Of a stretch of DNA of 64,000 bases, positions 1 through 7,800 are shown piece after piece. Positions within the stretch are counted from its first letter, which is position 1. The number at the start of each line of letters is the position of its first letter. Both the position numbers and the translations under genes were made by a program. The notes below the pieces were generated by a model that had not been told where the DNA came from, did not search any database, and saw only the letters and a program-made list of their open reading frames with translations. The stretch lies in contig NZ_PDJI01000004.1 in the NCBI RefSeq assembly GCF_002563695.1, positions 3,286,001 to 3,350,000 on the forward strand. The letters are read 5' to 3'. This DNA comes from Georgenia soli (lineage in GTDB: Bacteria > Actinomycetota > Actinomycetes > Actinomycetales > Actinomycetaceae).

Positions 1-58
1 TGGGGGGTTCCTCCGTCGTGTCCGCGGATCCCGCGGTGTCCAGCTCGACCTCGCTCAT
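1..58 (-). CDS. N-terminus of an unidentified protein, cut by window edge
   Basis: A reading frame starts with ATG at 58 and leaves the window at base 1. Only about 19 residues are visible (MSEVELDTAGSADTTEEPP), an acidic, low-complexity start that cannot be assigned to a family. There is no Shine-Dalgarno, but a CACGAT box lies 7 nt upstream of the ATG, the spacing seen at other leaderless starts in this window. It would be divergent from zwf. The call rests on the start context only. Confidence 0.4.
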   Translation of the reverse strand, partial: MSEVELDTAGSADTTEEPP

Positions 59-120
59 GAGGACGATCGTGGCACGGCGGTGCGCCCGTCGCCCGCCGCG
101 ACGCCTCTGCGCCGCCCGCG

Positions 121-126
121 TACGTT
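121..126 (+). promoter_or_regulatory. -10 box of zwf (leaderless)
   Basis: TACGTT lies 6 nt before the GTG start at 133, with no ribosome-binding site between. The transcript should begin at or next to the start codon. Confidence 0.55.
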
Positions 127-132
127 GGCCCC

Positions 133-1569
133 GTGAGCACATCCACCGGCCCCCACACGCTTCCGGACTCCGTCGTCATCGTCCTCTTCGGAGCAACCGG
201 GGACCTGGCGGGGCGCATGGTGCTCCCGGCCGTCCACGAGGTCCACGAGCGCGGCCTCATGCCGGAGCACTGGCGCCTCGTCGGCTGCGCGGCCGAGGCC
301 CTGGACGAGGAGGCCTTCCGCGACCGCGTCGAGGAGGTCCTGGACCGCAGCGACGTCGGCAGGCCCTCCGACTGGGCCACGGTGCGCCCGCAGATCCGCT
401 ACGCGGCCGGGGAGTTCGGCCCCGACGACCCCGGCGAGCTGCCCCGCATCCTCGGCGAGGTCCGTGACGAGCTCGCCCGGGAGAGCGGCAGCGAGCCGCT
501 CGTCCTGCACTTCCTCGCGGTGCCCCCCGTCGCCTTCCGGTCGATCGCCCGCGGGCTCGGGGCCCACGGCCTGGCGGAGGGGGCACGCGTCGTCTTCGAG
601 AAGCCCTTCGGCACGTCGCTGGAGTCGTTCGAGAGCCTCGACGCCGCGGTGAAGGAGGTGCTCCAGGAGGACCAGATCTTCCGCATCGACCACTTCCTCG
701 GCAAGGAGGGCGTGCAGACCATCTACGTCCTGCGTTTCGCCAACCAGCTCTTCGGCTCGGAGTGGTCGCGGGCGAGCGTCGACCAGGTCCAGATCGACGT
801 GCCCGAGGACCTGGACGTCGCCAACCGCATCGGCTTCTACGAGGCCACCGGTGCCGCGCTCGACATGATCGTCACCCACCTCTTCCAGGTGGCCGGGCAG
901 GTGGCGATGGAGCCTCCTGCCGACCTGCGCGACCCCACCTCCGTGCTGGACGCCCGCGAGACGGTGCTCCGCGCGTTCCGCCCGCTGGACCCGACGCAGG
1001 ACGTGGTCCTCGGCCAGTTCGACGGCTACCGGGACATCGACGGCGCCGCGCCCGACTCGAGGCAGGACACCTTCGCGGCCGTGCGGCTGTGGGTGGACAC
1101 CGAGCGCTGGCGCGGCGTGCCGTTCCTGCTGCGCACGGGCAAGCGCATGGCCCGCCGGACGCAGCGGATCACCCTGGTGCTCAAGCCGCCGTTCGGGCCG
1201 CTCGCCAGGGAGCTGGACACCCCGAACACCATCGAGATCTGTTTCAGCGGCGACGGCGAGATCCAGCTGGGCATCACCGTGAAGACGCCCGGGCCGGACC
1301 TGAGCTACTCCTCCGGCAAGGCCGTGCTCGAGCTGGACGACGTGCCGGGCGGGGAGCCGATCTCGCCGTACGCCTCGCTGATCCACGACGCCCTCATCGG
1401 GGACCGTTCCTTGTTCACGACGGCGGAGGGGCTGCGGGCCGCCTTCACCGCCTTCGCCCCGCTCCAGGGCCCGGAACGTCCCGACCCGCTCCCGTACGAG
1501 CCGGGCTCGTGGGGTCCCGAGGAGGCCCGCCGGCTCGCCCAGCCGCACCGGTGGATGCTGGGGGAGTAG
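133..1569 (+). CDS. zwf: Glucose-6-phosphate 1-dehydrogenase
   Basis: Cytosolic enzyme oxidising glucose-6-phosphate to 6-phosphogluconolactone with NADP, the entry to the oxidative pentose phosphate pathway. The 478-aa product has the N-terminal nucleotide-binding motif FGATGDLAGRM (about residues 17-27) and the active-site segment RIDHFLGKEGVQ (about 183-194), where most family members have RIDHYLGKE. The C-terminal G6PD domain is complete to the stop. GTG at 133 is chosen because it follows a -10 box by 6 nt and the family's N-terminus begins there. It stands alone, not in the usual transaldolase-zwf-opcA cluster, so it may be the second zwf of the genome, like zwf1 of mycobacteria (inference). 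Confidence 0.95.
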   Translation: MSTSTGPHTLPDSVVIVLFGATGDLAGRMVLPAVHEVHERGLMPEHWRLVGCAAEALDEEAFRDRVEEVLDRSDVGRPSDWATVRPQIRYAAGEFGPDDPGELPRILGEVRDELARESGSEPLVLHFLAVPPVAFRSIARGLGAHGLAEGARVVFEKPFGTSLESFESLDAAVKEVLQEDQIFRIDHFLGKEGVQTIYVLRFANQLFGSEWSRASVDQVQIDVPEDLDVANRIGFYEATGAALDMIVTHLFQVAGQVAMEPPADLRDPTSVLDARETVLRAFRPLDPTQDVVLGQFDGYRDIDGAAPDSRQDTFAAVRLWVDTERWRGVPFLLRTGKRMARRTQRITLVLKPPFGPLARELDTPNTIEICFSGDGEIQLGITVKTPGPDLSYSSGKAVLELDDVPGGEPISPYASLIHDALIGDRSLFTTAEGLRAAFTAFAPLQGPERPDPLPYEPGSWGPEEARRLAQPHRWMLGE

Positions 1570-1591
1570 GTGCTCGACGAGTAGCGCGTCC

Positions 1592-1608
1592 TGACGTGGC
1601 GCACGTCA
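1592..1608. promoter_or_regulatory. 17-bp palindrome downstream of zwf
   Basis: TGACGTG-GCG-CACGTCA is a perfect 7-bp inverted repeat just after the zwf stop. It could bind a dimeric regulator or help end transcription. A TACGGT box follows at about 1619 but no start codon sits at leaderless distance. Confidence 0.35.
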
Positions 1609-1633
1609 CGCGTCGGGTACGGTGGGGCCCGCA

Positions 1634-1655
1634 CCTGGCTCAACGGCGAGCCAGG
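1634..1655. terminator. Hairpin between convergent zwf and DUF2505 gene
   Basis: CCTGGCTC and GAGCCAGG form an 8-bp stem around a 6-nt loop. There is no T-tract. The position between two convergent genes suggests a bidirectional terminator. Confidence 0.45.
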
Positions 1656-1660
1656 CGCCT

Positions 1661-1684
1661 TGACCGGTCAGTCCTGACCGGTCA
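1661..1684. repeat. Two tandem TGACCGGTCA palindromes
   Basis: The 10-bp palindrome TGACCGGTCA occurs at 1661-1670 and 1675-1684, so the whole 24 bp is also a perfect inverted repeat with an 11-bp arm. The second copy contains the DUF2505 stop codon. It may be a terminator hairpin or a TetR-type operator pair. Confidence 0.45.
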
Positions 1685-2179
1685 GTGACGGGCCGCGAGA
1701 TGCTCGAGACCGAGACGGCGCTCGACGGCGACGACCTGGTCCACGGTCCCCACCGCCGCCTTCTCGATCGGCTCGCCGAACAGCGGCACGGAGGCCGACA
1801 CGTCGCCGTCGTAGGTCTGCTCGCACCCGGCCATCGTCGGAGCGAGCCGCTGGGTGCCGGAGATCCGCGCCGGCACGCCCTGGATGTCGACGGACATCGT
1901 CGCGGTGCGGCTGCCGTCCGCGGCCGGGGCCTGCCACGCCTCGACCAGACGGACCTCGAGGGAGTCGCCCACCAGGGAGCGCAGCGCGGTCGGCACCGAC
2001 GCCGTCGGAAGCTCGGCCCGCGTGGTCACGGTGAAGGCCGCGCCGTCACGGACCACCTCGCACGTCGTGCTCAGGGCCCCCGCCTCGGTCATCTTGCGCT
2101 CGACGAACTCCCGGGTCGACAGCATCGCCGCCACGGTCTCGACGTCGGCGGGGTAGGCGGTGGTGGCGGTGAAGCGCAC
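1682..2179 (-). CDS. DUF2505 family protein
   Basis: A 165-aa protein matching the actinobacterial DUF2505 family, thought to adopt a START/SRPBCC-like lipid-binding fold. The function is unknown. It begins VRFTATTAYPADVETVAAML and contains the family-typical segment RISGTQRLAPTMAGCEQTYDGDVSASVPLFG and ends with a helix near VDQVVAVERRLG. There is no signal peptide or membrane segment. The GTG start at 2179 is preferred over in-frame upstream starts because GGAG lies about 7 nt before it and homologues start here. It is divergent from pdtaS and convergent with zwf. Confidence 0.85.
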   Translation of the reverse strand: MRFTATTAYPADVETVAAMLSTREFVERKMTEAGALSTTCEVVRDGAAFTVTTRAELPTASVPTALRSLVGDSLEVRLVEAWQAPAADGSRTATMSVDIQGVPARISGTQRLAPTMAGCEQTYDGDVSASVPLFGEPIEKAAVGTVDQVVAVERRLGLEHLAARH

Positions 2180-2287
2180 GGTGAGCTCCTTCTCGGGCGG
2201 CCGACGCCAGCGTAGCGGCCACCAGGGCGGTGGGCCCCGCGGCAGGCGGCGGGTCCGGGGTCGGCCCGGCGGGCAGCTCGCAGGCCC

Positions 2288-2293
2288 TAGTCT
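2288..2293 (+). promoter_or_regulatory. -10 box of pdtaS (leaderless)
   Basis: TAGTCT is separated by 7 nt from the GTG start at 2301. No convincing Shine-Dalgarno is present. Confidence 0.55.
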
Positions 2294-2300
2294 GGGGAGC

Positions 2301-3788
2301 GTGCCCACCACGCTCGCCAACATGATCGTGCAGTCCGGACAGGTCGATGAACGCGACGCCGAGTGGCTCCACCAGCTCGTCGGCGACTGGCAGGTCATCG
2401 CCGACCTCGCGTTCGCCGACCTTGTCCTGTGGCTGCCCACCGATGACGACGACTTCATCGTCGCGGCGCACTGCCGGCCCTCCACCGCCGCCACGGTCCA
2501 CTACGAGGACATCGTCGGGCAGCGCCCGTCGCCGGTGCGGCGGGACCTGATGCGCCAGACCGTGCTCGACCGCGGCATCCACGTCCGGGCGGACCCGCAC
2601 GGCCGGGGGTCCGACGCCATGCGCGAGGTGGTGCTCCCGGTGGTCCACGAGGACCGCGTCCTCGGCGTGCTCACCCGCGAGGTGGCTCTCCCCACCTCCC
2701 GTGTGCCGTCCCGGCTCGACGTGTCCTACATCGAGATCGCGGACGTCCTGTGCGGGATGATCAGCCGCGGGGAGTTCCCGCAGGAGGGCGCCCCCACCAG
2801 CGCCCGGCGGGGCGCGCCCCGCGTCGGCGACGGCCTGCTGCGTCTGGACCCCGAGGGCCGGGTGGTCTACGCCAGCCCGAACGCGCTGAGCAACTTCCAC
2901 CGGCTCGGGGTCATCGGTGAGCTCAAGGGCCAGGTGCTGGCCGAGGTGGTCACCGAGCTCATCGAGGACCACACGGCGGTCGAGGAGACGATGGCCGTGG
3001 TCGTGATGGGCCGCGCGGCCTGGCGCACCGAGATCGAGGCGCGAGGGGTGACCCTCTCGCTCCGGGCCGTCCCGCTCACCGACCACGGCGAACGGCGGGG
3101 GGCGCTCCTGCTCTGCCGCGACGTCTCCGAGGTCCGCCGGCGCGAGCGCGAGCTCATGACGAAGGACGCCACCATCCGGGAGATCCACCACCGGGTGAAG
3201 AACAACCTCCAGACAGTCTCGGCGCTGCTGCGGCTGCAGGCCCGGCGCAGCGGCAACCCGGAGACGAAGGCGGCGCTGGACGAGGCGGAGCGGCGCGTCT
3301 CGACGATAGCGCTGGTGCACGAGACCCTCTCGCAGAACATCGACGAGGTGGTCGACTTCGACGAGGTGTTCGGCCGGCTGCTGCGCCTGGCCGCCGACGT
3401 CGCGTCTCCCGACTCCTCGGTCCGCACCGTGGTGGACGGGACCTTCGGGGCGGTCGGCGCCGAGGCCGCCACCTCGCTGGCCGTGGTGCTCACCGAGCTG
3501 GTCTCCAACGCCGTCGAGCACGGGCTGGCGGGCCGGTCCGGGACGGTCTCCGTCACCGCGTCGCGCTCGGGCGCCGAGCTCGACGTGCGGGTGTGCGACG
3601 ACGGTCTGGGCATCGAGGACGGCCGCGTGCTCGCCGGCCTGGGCACCCAGATCGTCGAGACGCTGGTGACCGGCGAGCTGCGCGGGTCCATCGACTGGCG
3701 GCGCCGCCCCGAGGGAGGCACGGTGGTCGACCTGCACGCGCGGCTGGGCACAGCCACCCTCGACGCGACGGCAGGTCAGCGGCGGTAG
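2301..3788 (+). CDS. pdtaS: Sensor histidine kinase PdtaS
   Basis: A 495-aa soluble kinase matching mycobacterial PdtaS (Rv3220c type). That kinase phosphorylates the ANTAR RNA-binding regulator PdtaR, and in mycobacteria responds to copper and nitric oxide (family knowledge). Domain order: a GAF-like sensor (about 1-160), a PAS-like domain starting near DGLLRLDPEGRVVYASPNALS (about 175-280), an HWE/HisKA_2 dimerisation domain with the phospho-acceptor region REIHHRVKNNLQTVSALLRL (His near 295), and a C-terminal HATPase with TELVSNAVEHG and DDGLGIEDG. No membrane segment. GTG at 2301 fits both homologue length and the -10 box. pdtaR is not in the window, so it would act in trans. The convergent whiB1 neighbour matches the mycobacterial arrangement. 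Confidence 0.92.
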   Translation: MPTTLANMIVQSGQVDERDAEWLHQLVGDWQVIADLAFADLVLWLPTDDDDFIVAAHCRPSTAATVHYEDIVGQRPSPVRRDLMRQTVLDRGIHVRADPHGRGSDAMREVVLPVVHEDRVLGVLTREVALPTSRVPSRLDVSYIEIADVLCGMISRGEFPQEGAPTSARRGAPRVGDGLLRLDPEGRVVYASPNALSNFHRLGVIGELKGQVLAEVVTELIEDHTAVEETMAVVVMGRAAWRTEIEARGVTLSLRAVPLTDHGERRGALLLCRDVSEVRRRERELMTKDATIREIHHRVKNNLQTVSALLRLQARRSGNPETKAALDEAERRVSTIALVHETLSQNIDEVVDFDEVFGRLLRLAADVASPDSSVRTVVDGTFGAVGAEAATSLAVVLTELVSNAVEHGLAGRSGTVSVTASRSGAELDVRVCDDGLGIEDGRVLAGLGTQIVETLVTGELRGSIDWRRRPEGGTVVDLHARLGTATLDATAGQRR

Positions 3789-3838
3789 GCCGGCGGCGGT
3801 AGGCCGGACGGGGCCCGGAAAGTCGACCCCGGAAAGAC

Positions 3839-3870
3839 GACGACGCCGCCGGTCTCCCGGCGGCGTCGTT
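3839..3870. terminator. Bidirectional terminator between pdtaS and whiB1
   Basis: CGACGCCGCCGG (3841-3852) and CCGGCGGCGTCG (3857-3868) form a 12-bp stem with a TCTC loop, extended by flanking A-T and G-T pairs. It serves both convergent genes. Confidence 0.75.
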
Positions 3871-3891
3871 CAGTCTCGGCTGTGCGTGAGG

Positions 3892-4140
3892 TCAGCCTGC
3901 GCGGCGTGCGCGTGCGGTACGGCGCTTGAGCGAGCGGCGCTCGTCCTCGCTCAGGCCGCCCCAGACCCCGGAGTCCTGCCCCGTCTCCAGCGCCCACTTC
4001 AGGCACGTGTCGACGACGGTGCACTTCTGGCACACGGCCTTTGCCTCCTCGATCTGCACCAAGGCCGGGCCCGTGTTCCCGATGGGGAAGAACAGCTCGG
4101 GGTCTTCGGTGAGGCAGGCGGCGCGGTGACGCCAATCCAT
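3892..4140 (-). CDS. whiB1: WhiB-family iron-sulfur regulator WhiB1
   Basis: An 82-aa transcription regulator of the Wbl family that binds a nitric-oxide-sensitive [4Fe-4S] cluster and, in mycobacteria, partners sigma factor A (family knowledge). All four cluster ligands are visible: Cys9, Cys37, Cys40 and Cys46, the last three as CxxC-x5-C. The GVWGG turn (about 58-62) and the basic C-terminal tail RRSLKRRTARARR follow. ATG at 4140 is chosen because AAGGAG sits about 7 nt upstream and MDWRHRA is the WhiB1 N-terminus. An in-frame ATG at 4182 would add 14 residues homologues lack. It is convergent with pdtaS. Confidence 0.95.
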   Translation of the reverse strand: MDWRHRAACLTEDPELFFPIGNTGPALVQIEEAKAVCQKCTVVDTCLKWALETGQDSGVWGGLSEDERRSLKRRTARARRAG

Positions 4141-4295
4141 ACGGGTCTCCTTAGCGCATGCGTCGAACCACGAGATCTGCAAGGGAAGCAGCGGTCCGAC
4201 GCGACGGGTTCAACTGCTGCACCCAACCCTGACACGCGGTACCACCGGCGACAAGAGGTTTCCGGAAAATGGCTGGCCGGTAAACCGCGTGGCTT

Positions 4296-4312
4296 TCGTC
4301 ACACTGTGACGA
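4296..4312. promoter_or_regulatory. Perfect 17-bp palindrome between whiB1 and the 4378 gene
   Basis: TCGTCACA-C-TGTGACGA has two perfect 8-bp arms around one base. It lies about 155 bp upstream of whiB1 and 66 bp upstream of the divergent gene, so it could control either. It resembles inverted halves of a CRP site but with different spacing, so the regulator is not assigned. Confidence 0.5.
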
Positions 4313-4364
4313 GCCCCTCGCGGCGACCCGGTCGCCGCCTCGTCAGAGCCTCTGCGTCGGTGCG

Positions 4365-4370
4365 TACGCT
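4365..4370 (+). promoter_or_regulatory. -10 box of the 4378 gene (leaderless)
   Basis: TACGCT is 7 nt before the GTG at 4378, and there is no Shine-Dalgarno. This box decides the start of the gene. Confidence 0.55.
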
Positions 4371-4377
4371 CGGATCT

Positions 4378-4818
4378 GTGACCAACGAACCACTTTCCGG
4401 ACGTCTCCAGGCTGAGAAGGGCGGCCGTCGCGTCCCGTGGCCGCTGCGCGCAGCGGGTGCCCTGGTGCTGGTCGAGGCGCTCGTCCTCGTCGGTATGGCC
4501 GTCGTTCTCGTCACGGATGTGGTAAGGGGGGTGGCCCCGGACGTCTTCTCGGCCCTGGCCCTCGCCGTCTTCTTCGTCGGCTTCGCCGCGATGCTGGCCG
4601 GGTCGGTCCGGGCACTGTGGCGCGGTCAGCGCTGGGGCCGAGGTCCGGTCATCACGTGGCAGGTCCTGCAGGCGGCCAGCGCCCTGACGCTCACCGGGGT
4701 CCAGACCGCGCTCGTCGTCCTCGCCGTCCTGGTCGCCGCGGCAGCGGTCGCCGGCGTGCTGTGGCCGAGTGCGCGCGACTACGCCTCCGGGACCCGGGCC
4801 CCCGGCGCCGTCGTCTGA
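4378..4818 (+). CDS. Small membrane protein of unknown function
   Basis: A 146-aa protein with about four predicted transmembrane helices: AAGALVLVEALVLVGMAVVLV (roughly 25-45), the FSALALAVFFVGFAAMLAGS segment, one around ITWQVLQAASALTLT, and the LVVLAVLVAAAAVAGVL segment. The N-terminus is short and basic. No family is recognised with confidence; similar small actinobacterial membrane proteins are annotated as hypothetical. The GTG start follows a -10 box by 7 nt. The last 40 bp overlap the end of the convergent FHA-FtsK gene, inside a 15-bp tandem duplication. Confidence 0.7.
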   Translation: MTNEPLSGRLQAEKGGRRVPWPLRAAGALVLVEALVLVGMAVVLVTDVVRGVAPDVFSALALAVFFVGFAAMLAGSVRALWRGQRWGRGPVITWQVLQAASALTLTGVQTALVVLAVLVAAAAVAGVLWPSARDYASGTRAPGAVV

Positions 4819-7800
4819 AGCGCCGTCGTCTGAAGCGCCGGGGCCGGTGGCGCGGGCGCGTCGGCCGGCGTCGCCACCTGCAGCGCCAGCGCTCGCCCGC
4901 GGGTGACGAGGACGCCCCGGCCCGGGTGCAGCGGCCTCGCGGGGTCCGCCGCGGTCGAGAGGTCCACGTCGGTGAGCTGGGTCGTGGCCGGGTGCGACGG
5001 GCGCAGCAGCAGCAGGGTCGCGGTCGAGCGCCACGTGGCCAGCGGGCCCCGGTAGGCACCGACCACCGGCTCCGGCCGCGCCGCGGCCACCACCACGAGG
5101 TCCCGGCGGGAGGCGAGCCGCTGCCCGAGCTCCTCGAGCGCGGGGGAGGCCCACCGGTCGACGTCGTCCACGACCAGCACGGCGGGTCCCGCCGGAAGGT
5201 CGCCGGGCTGCCCGACGGCGACGGCCCGGCCGCCCAGCTGCTGCCGCAGCAGCGACAGGGTGGTCGTCCGGCCGCTGCCCGGCGGCCCGACGACGAGCAG
5301 CACCTCGCCCGGTTCGCAACGGAGGCCGACGGGTCCGCCGTCGTCCCCGCCGCGCCCCAGCAGGACGGTGGCGCCGTGCGGTGGCTCGGCCTGCGGCACC
5401 TCGTCCGGCACCGGCTCGCCGGGCGGCAGCTCACCCGGCGGAAGCCCGTCCCGTGAGAGCTCGGCGAGCGAGACACGCTCGGGAAGCGGGGCCACCCGCA
5501 GGATCCCAGGTTCGGCGGGCCCGAGGTCGACGGCTCCGGTGACGGCGACCTGCACGGCGGTCGCGCGGCCCGGTTCCAGCAGCACGCCCCGTCCGGGGAC
5601 AGGATCCCCTCCGTGCAGGTCGCGCGGGACGCCCGCGAGCAGCGCTTCCGTCTCGTCCCTGGGTGCCAGGACCACGCGCGTCCGTACCGACTCCGTCCAC
5701 CGGGCGGCGAGCAGCGACGGCGGCCCGGACAGCGCCGTGGCGACGCCGGCCCGCCTGCCGTCGCGCAGCGCCCGGGCGAGCAGCTGCAGCCCCTGCCCGG
5801 GGCCGGCGACCTGGTCGAGCCGCTCGGCGACCGCCTCGGCGTCGTCGACGACGAGCAGCTGCGGGGCCGTCTCCGCCTCCAGCCGCTCGAGCAGGCGGGC
5901 GGCACGCCGCGGGTCGTCGCTCCCGGTGACGGTCCCGAGGGTTGGGCCGGCGAGGTCCGCGAAGCGGTGCGGCCCCGCGGCGAGGACGTGGACCACCGCC
6001 CTGGCGCGCAGGGCGGAGGCGACGACGCTGCGCAGCGTCTCGGTCCGCCCGGTGCCAGGGCCACCGACCACCAGGAGGGCCGACGGCCGCCACACCCACA
6101 CGCCGAGGCGCTGCTCGTCGGGCAGGTCGCTGACGCCGAGCACGAGCCCGGACCGCGGGTCGGCGGTCCCGGCACCGTCGGCGTGAGGGCGGGAGGGCCG
6201 GGCACTGTCCGGACCCGCCGGCCCGGCAGCGTCCGCCTCCAGGCCGGCCAGCTCCACCCGGCGGGGCAGGGCGGGCGCCCAGGGGCGCCCGGGGACCTCC
6301 CGCACCTCCGCGCCCGCGGAGTCCCACGCGGACTCCCACGCCTCGCGAGCGGCACGGACGGCCCTCCCGGCCCAGCCGTCGTCGCCGCACCACGGCGCCT
6401 GGACGGTGCGCAGCGTGTCGGTCCGCACGAGCGCCCGGCCCGGCACCGGCGGGAGGTCCGCGGCGCCCGAGGTGCCCACGACATCCTGGGACTCCGCAGC
6501 CTCGAGCACCCGCAGGCAGATCCGCACCGTGAGGTTGGCGCGCACGTCGGCAGATACGGCGCCCCCGGGGCGCTGCGTGGCGAGGACCAGGTGGATGCCG
6601 AGCGAGCGTCCCTGGGCCGCGAGCCGGACGAGGGCGTCGAGCAGGTCGGGGTGGCTGTCGGCCAGCGCCCGGAACTCGTCGACCACGACCACCAGGCGGG
6701 GCAGCGGCTCGGCCGGGCGGGCGGCCAGGTAGGCGGCCAGGTCCTTGGCGCCGGCGTCGGCGAGCAGCCGCTCGCGCCTCCTGACCTCCGCGCGCAGGCT
6801 GGCCAGCGCGCGGACGGTGGCGGCCGGCTCGAGGTCGGTCAGCACGCCCGCGGTGTGCGGCAGCCCTGCCAGCCCGGCGAACGTCGCGCCACCCTTGTAG
6901 TCGACGAGGACGAGCTGGAGCCGGTCCGGCGGGTGACGCAGCGCCAGGGCCAGCAGCCAGGCCAGGAGCAGCTCGGACTTCCCCGATCCGGTGGTGCCGG
7001 CGAGAAGGGCGTGCGGGCCGTGCACCACCAGGTCGATCTCGACGGTCCCCGCCTCGTCCACCCCGAGGGGTGCCGCGAGACCGGGGTGCGGCACGGCCCA
7101 CTGCCGGCGGACGACGGCAGGGTCGTCCGCAGGTCCTTCCCCGAGCAGGTCGGCCAGGTGGACCTGCCGCGGCAGTGCGGTCGTGGACGCGGTCGCCCCC
7201 CGGGCGAGCAGGCCGGCCGCGGCGGCCGCCCACGCTGGCGAGATGCCGGGCCGGTCGACGGTGACCACGCGCGTGCACCAGGCGGGGACCTCCTGCACGG
7301 ACCTGGCGAGCACCACGTGCACCGAGGCCTGGGCGTCGCCCGTGGCCGGCGGTCCCTCGGCGGGGGTGTCCGCCGTCCGGGACGGGTCCGCGGACCGGGG
7401 AGCATCCGCGGGTCCCGGCGCCACGAGGACCGTGAGCCGCCGCGGTGCCCCGGCCGGTCCGAGCCGCCGCGGGCCGCCGCCGGGTAACGAGGGAAGGTCG
7501 ACGCGCAGGTCCCCGTGCCAGGTGGCCAGCTGGCACGCCAGCCACCAGGCCGCCGCGGTGACGTGCCCCGGCCGCCCGACCAGAGCGACCCGGTCGCCGT
7601 CGCCCAGGACGAGGCCCGCGCCGGGACGGCTCGCCGAGACCGTGGCCCGCAGCTCCTCGCCGGCCGGCAGCCGGGCCACGGCCGCCGCGGCGTGCAGGAG
7701 GAGCGCGGCAGGGTCGGGCAGCTCCGGGGCGCGGGGACGCCGGACGGCCACCACGGTGGCCGCGAGGAGGACCACCGGCACCGCGAGGATCGCCCACCGC

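Noticed and set aside
55..1548. A 497-codon open frame antisense to zwf
   Set aside because: High-GC third positions leave the opposite strand open. The translation is Arg/Gly/Val/His-rich, matches no family, and the plus strand encodes a full G6PD. The same applies to antisense frames over ligA, the permease, the malic enzymes and ilvB.
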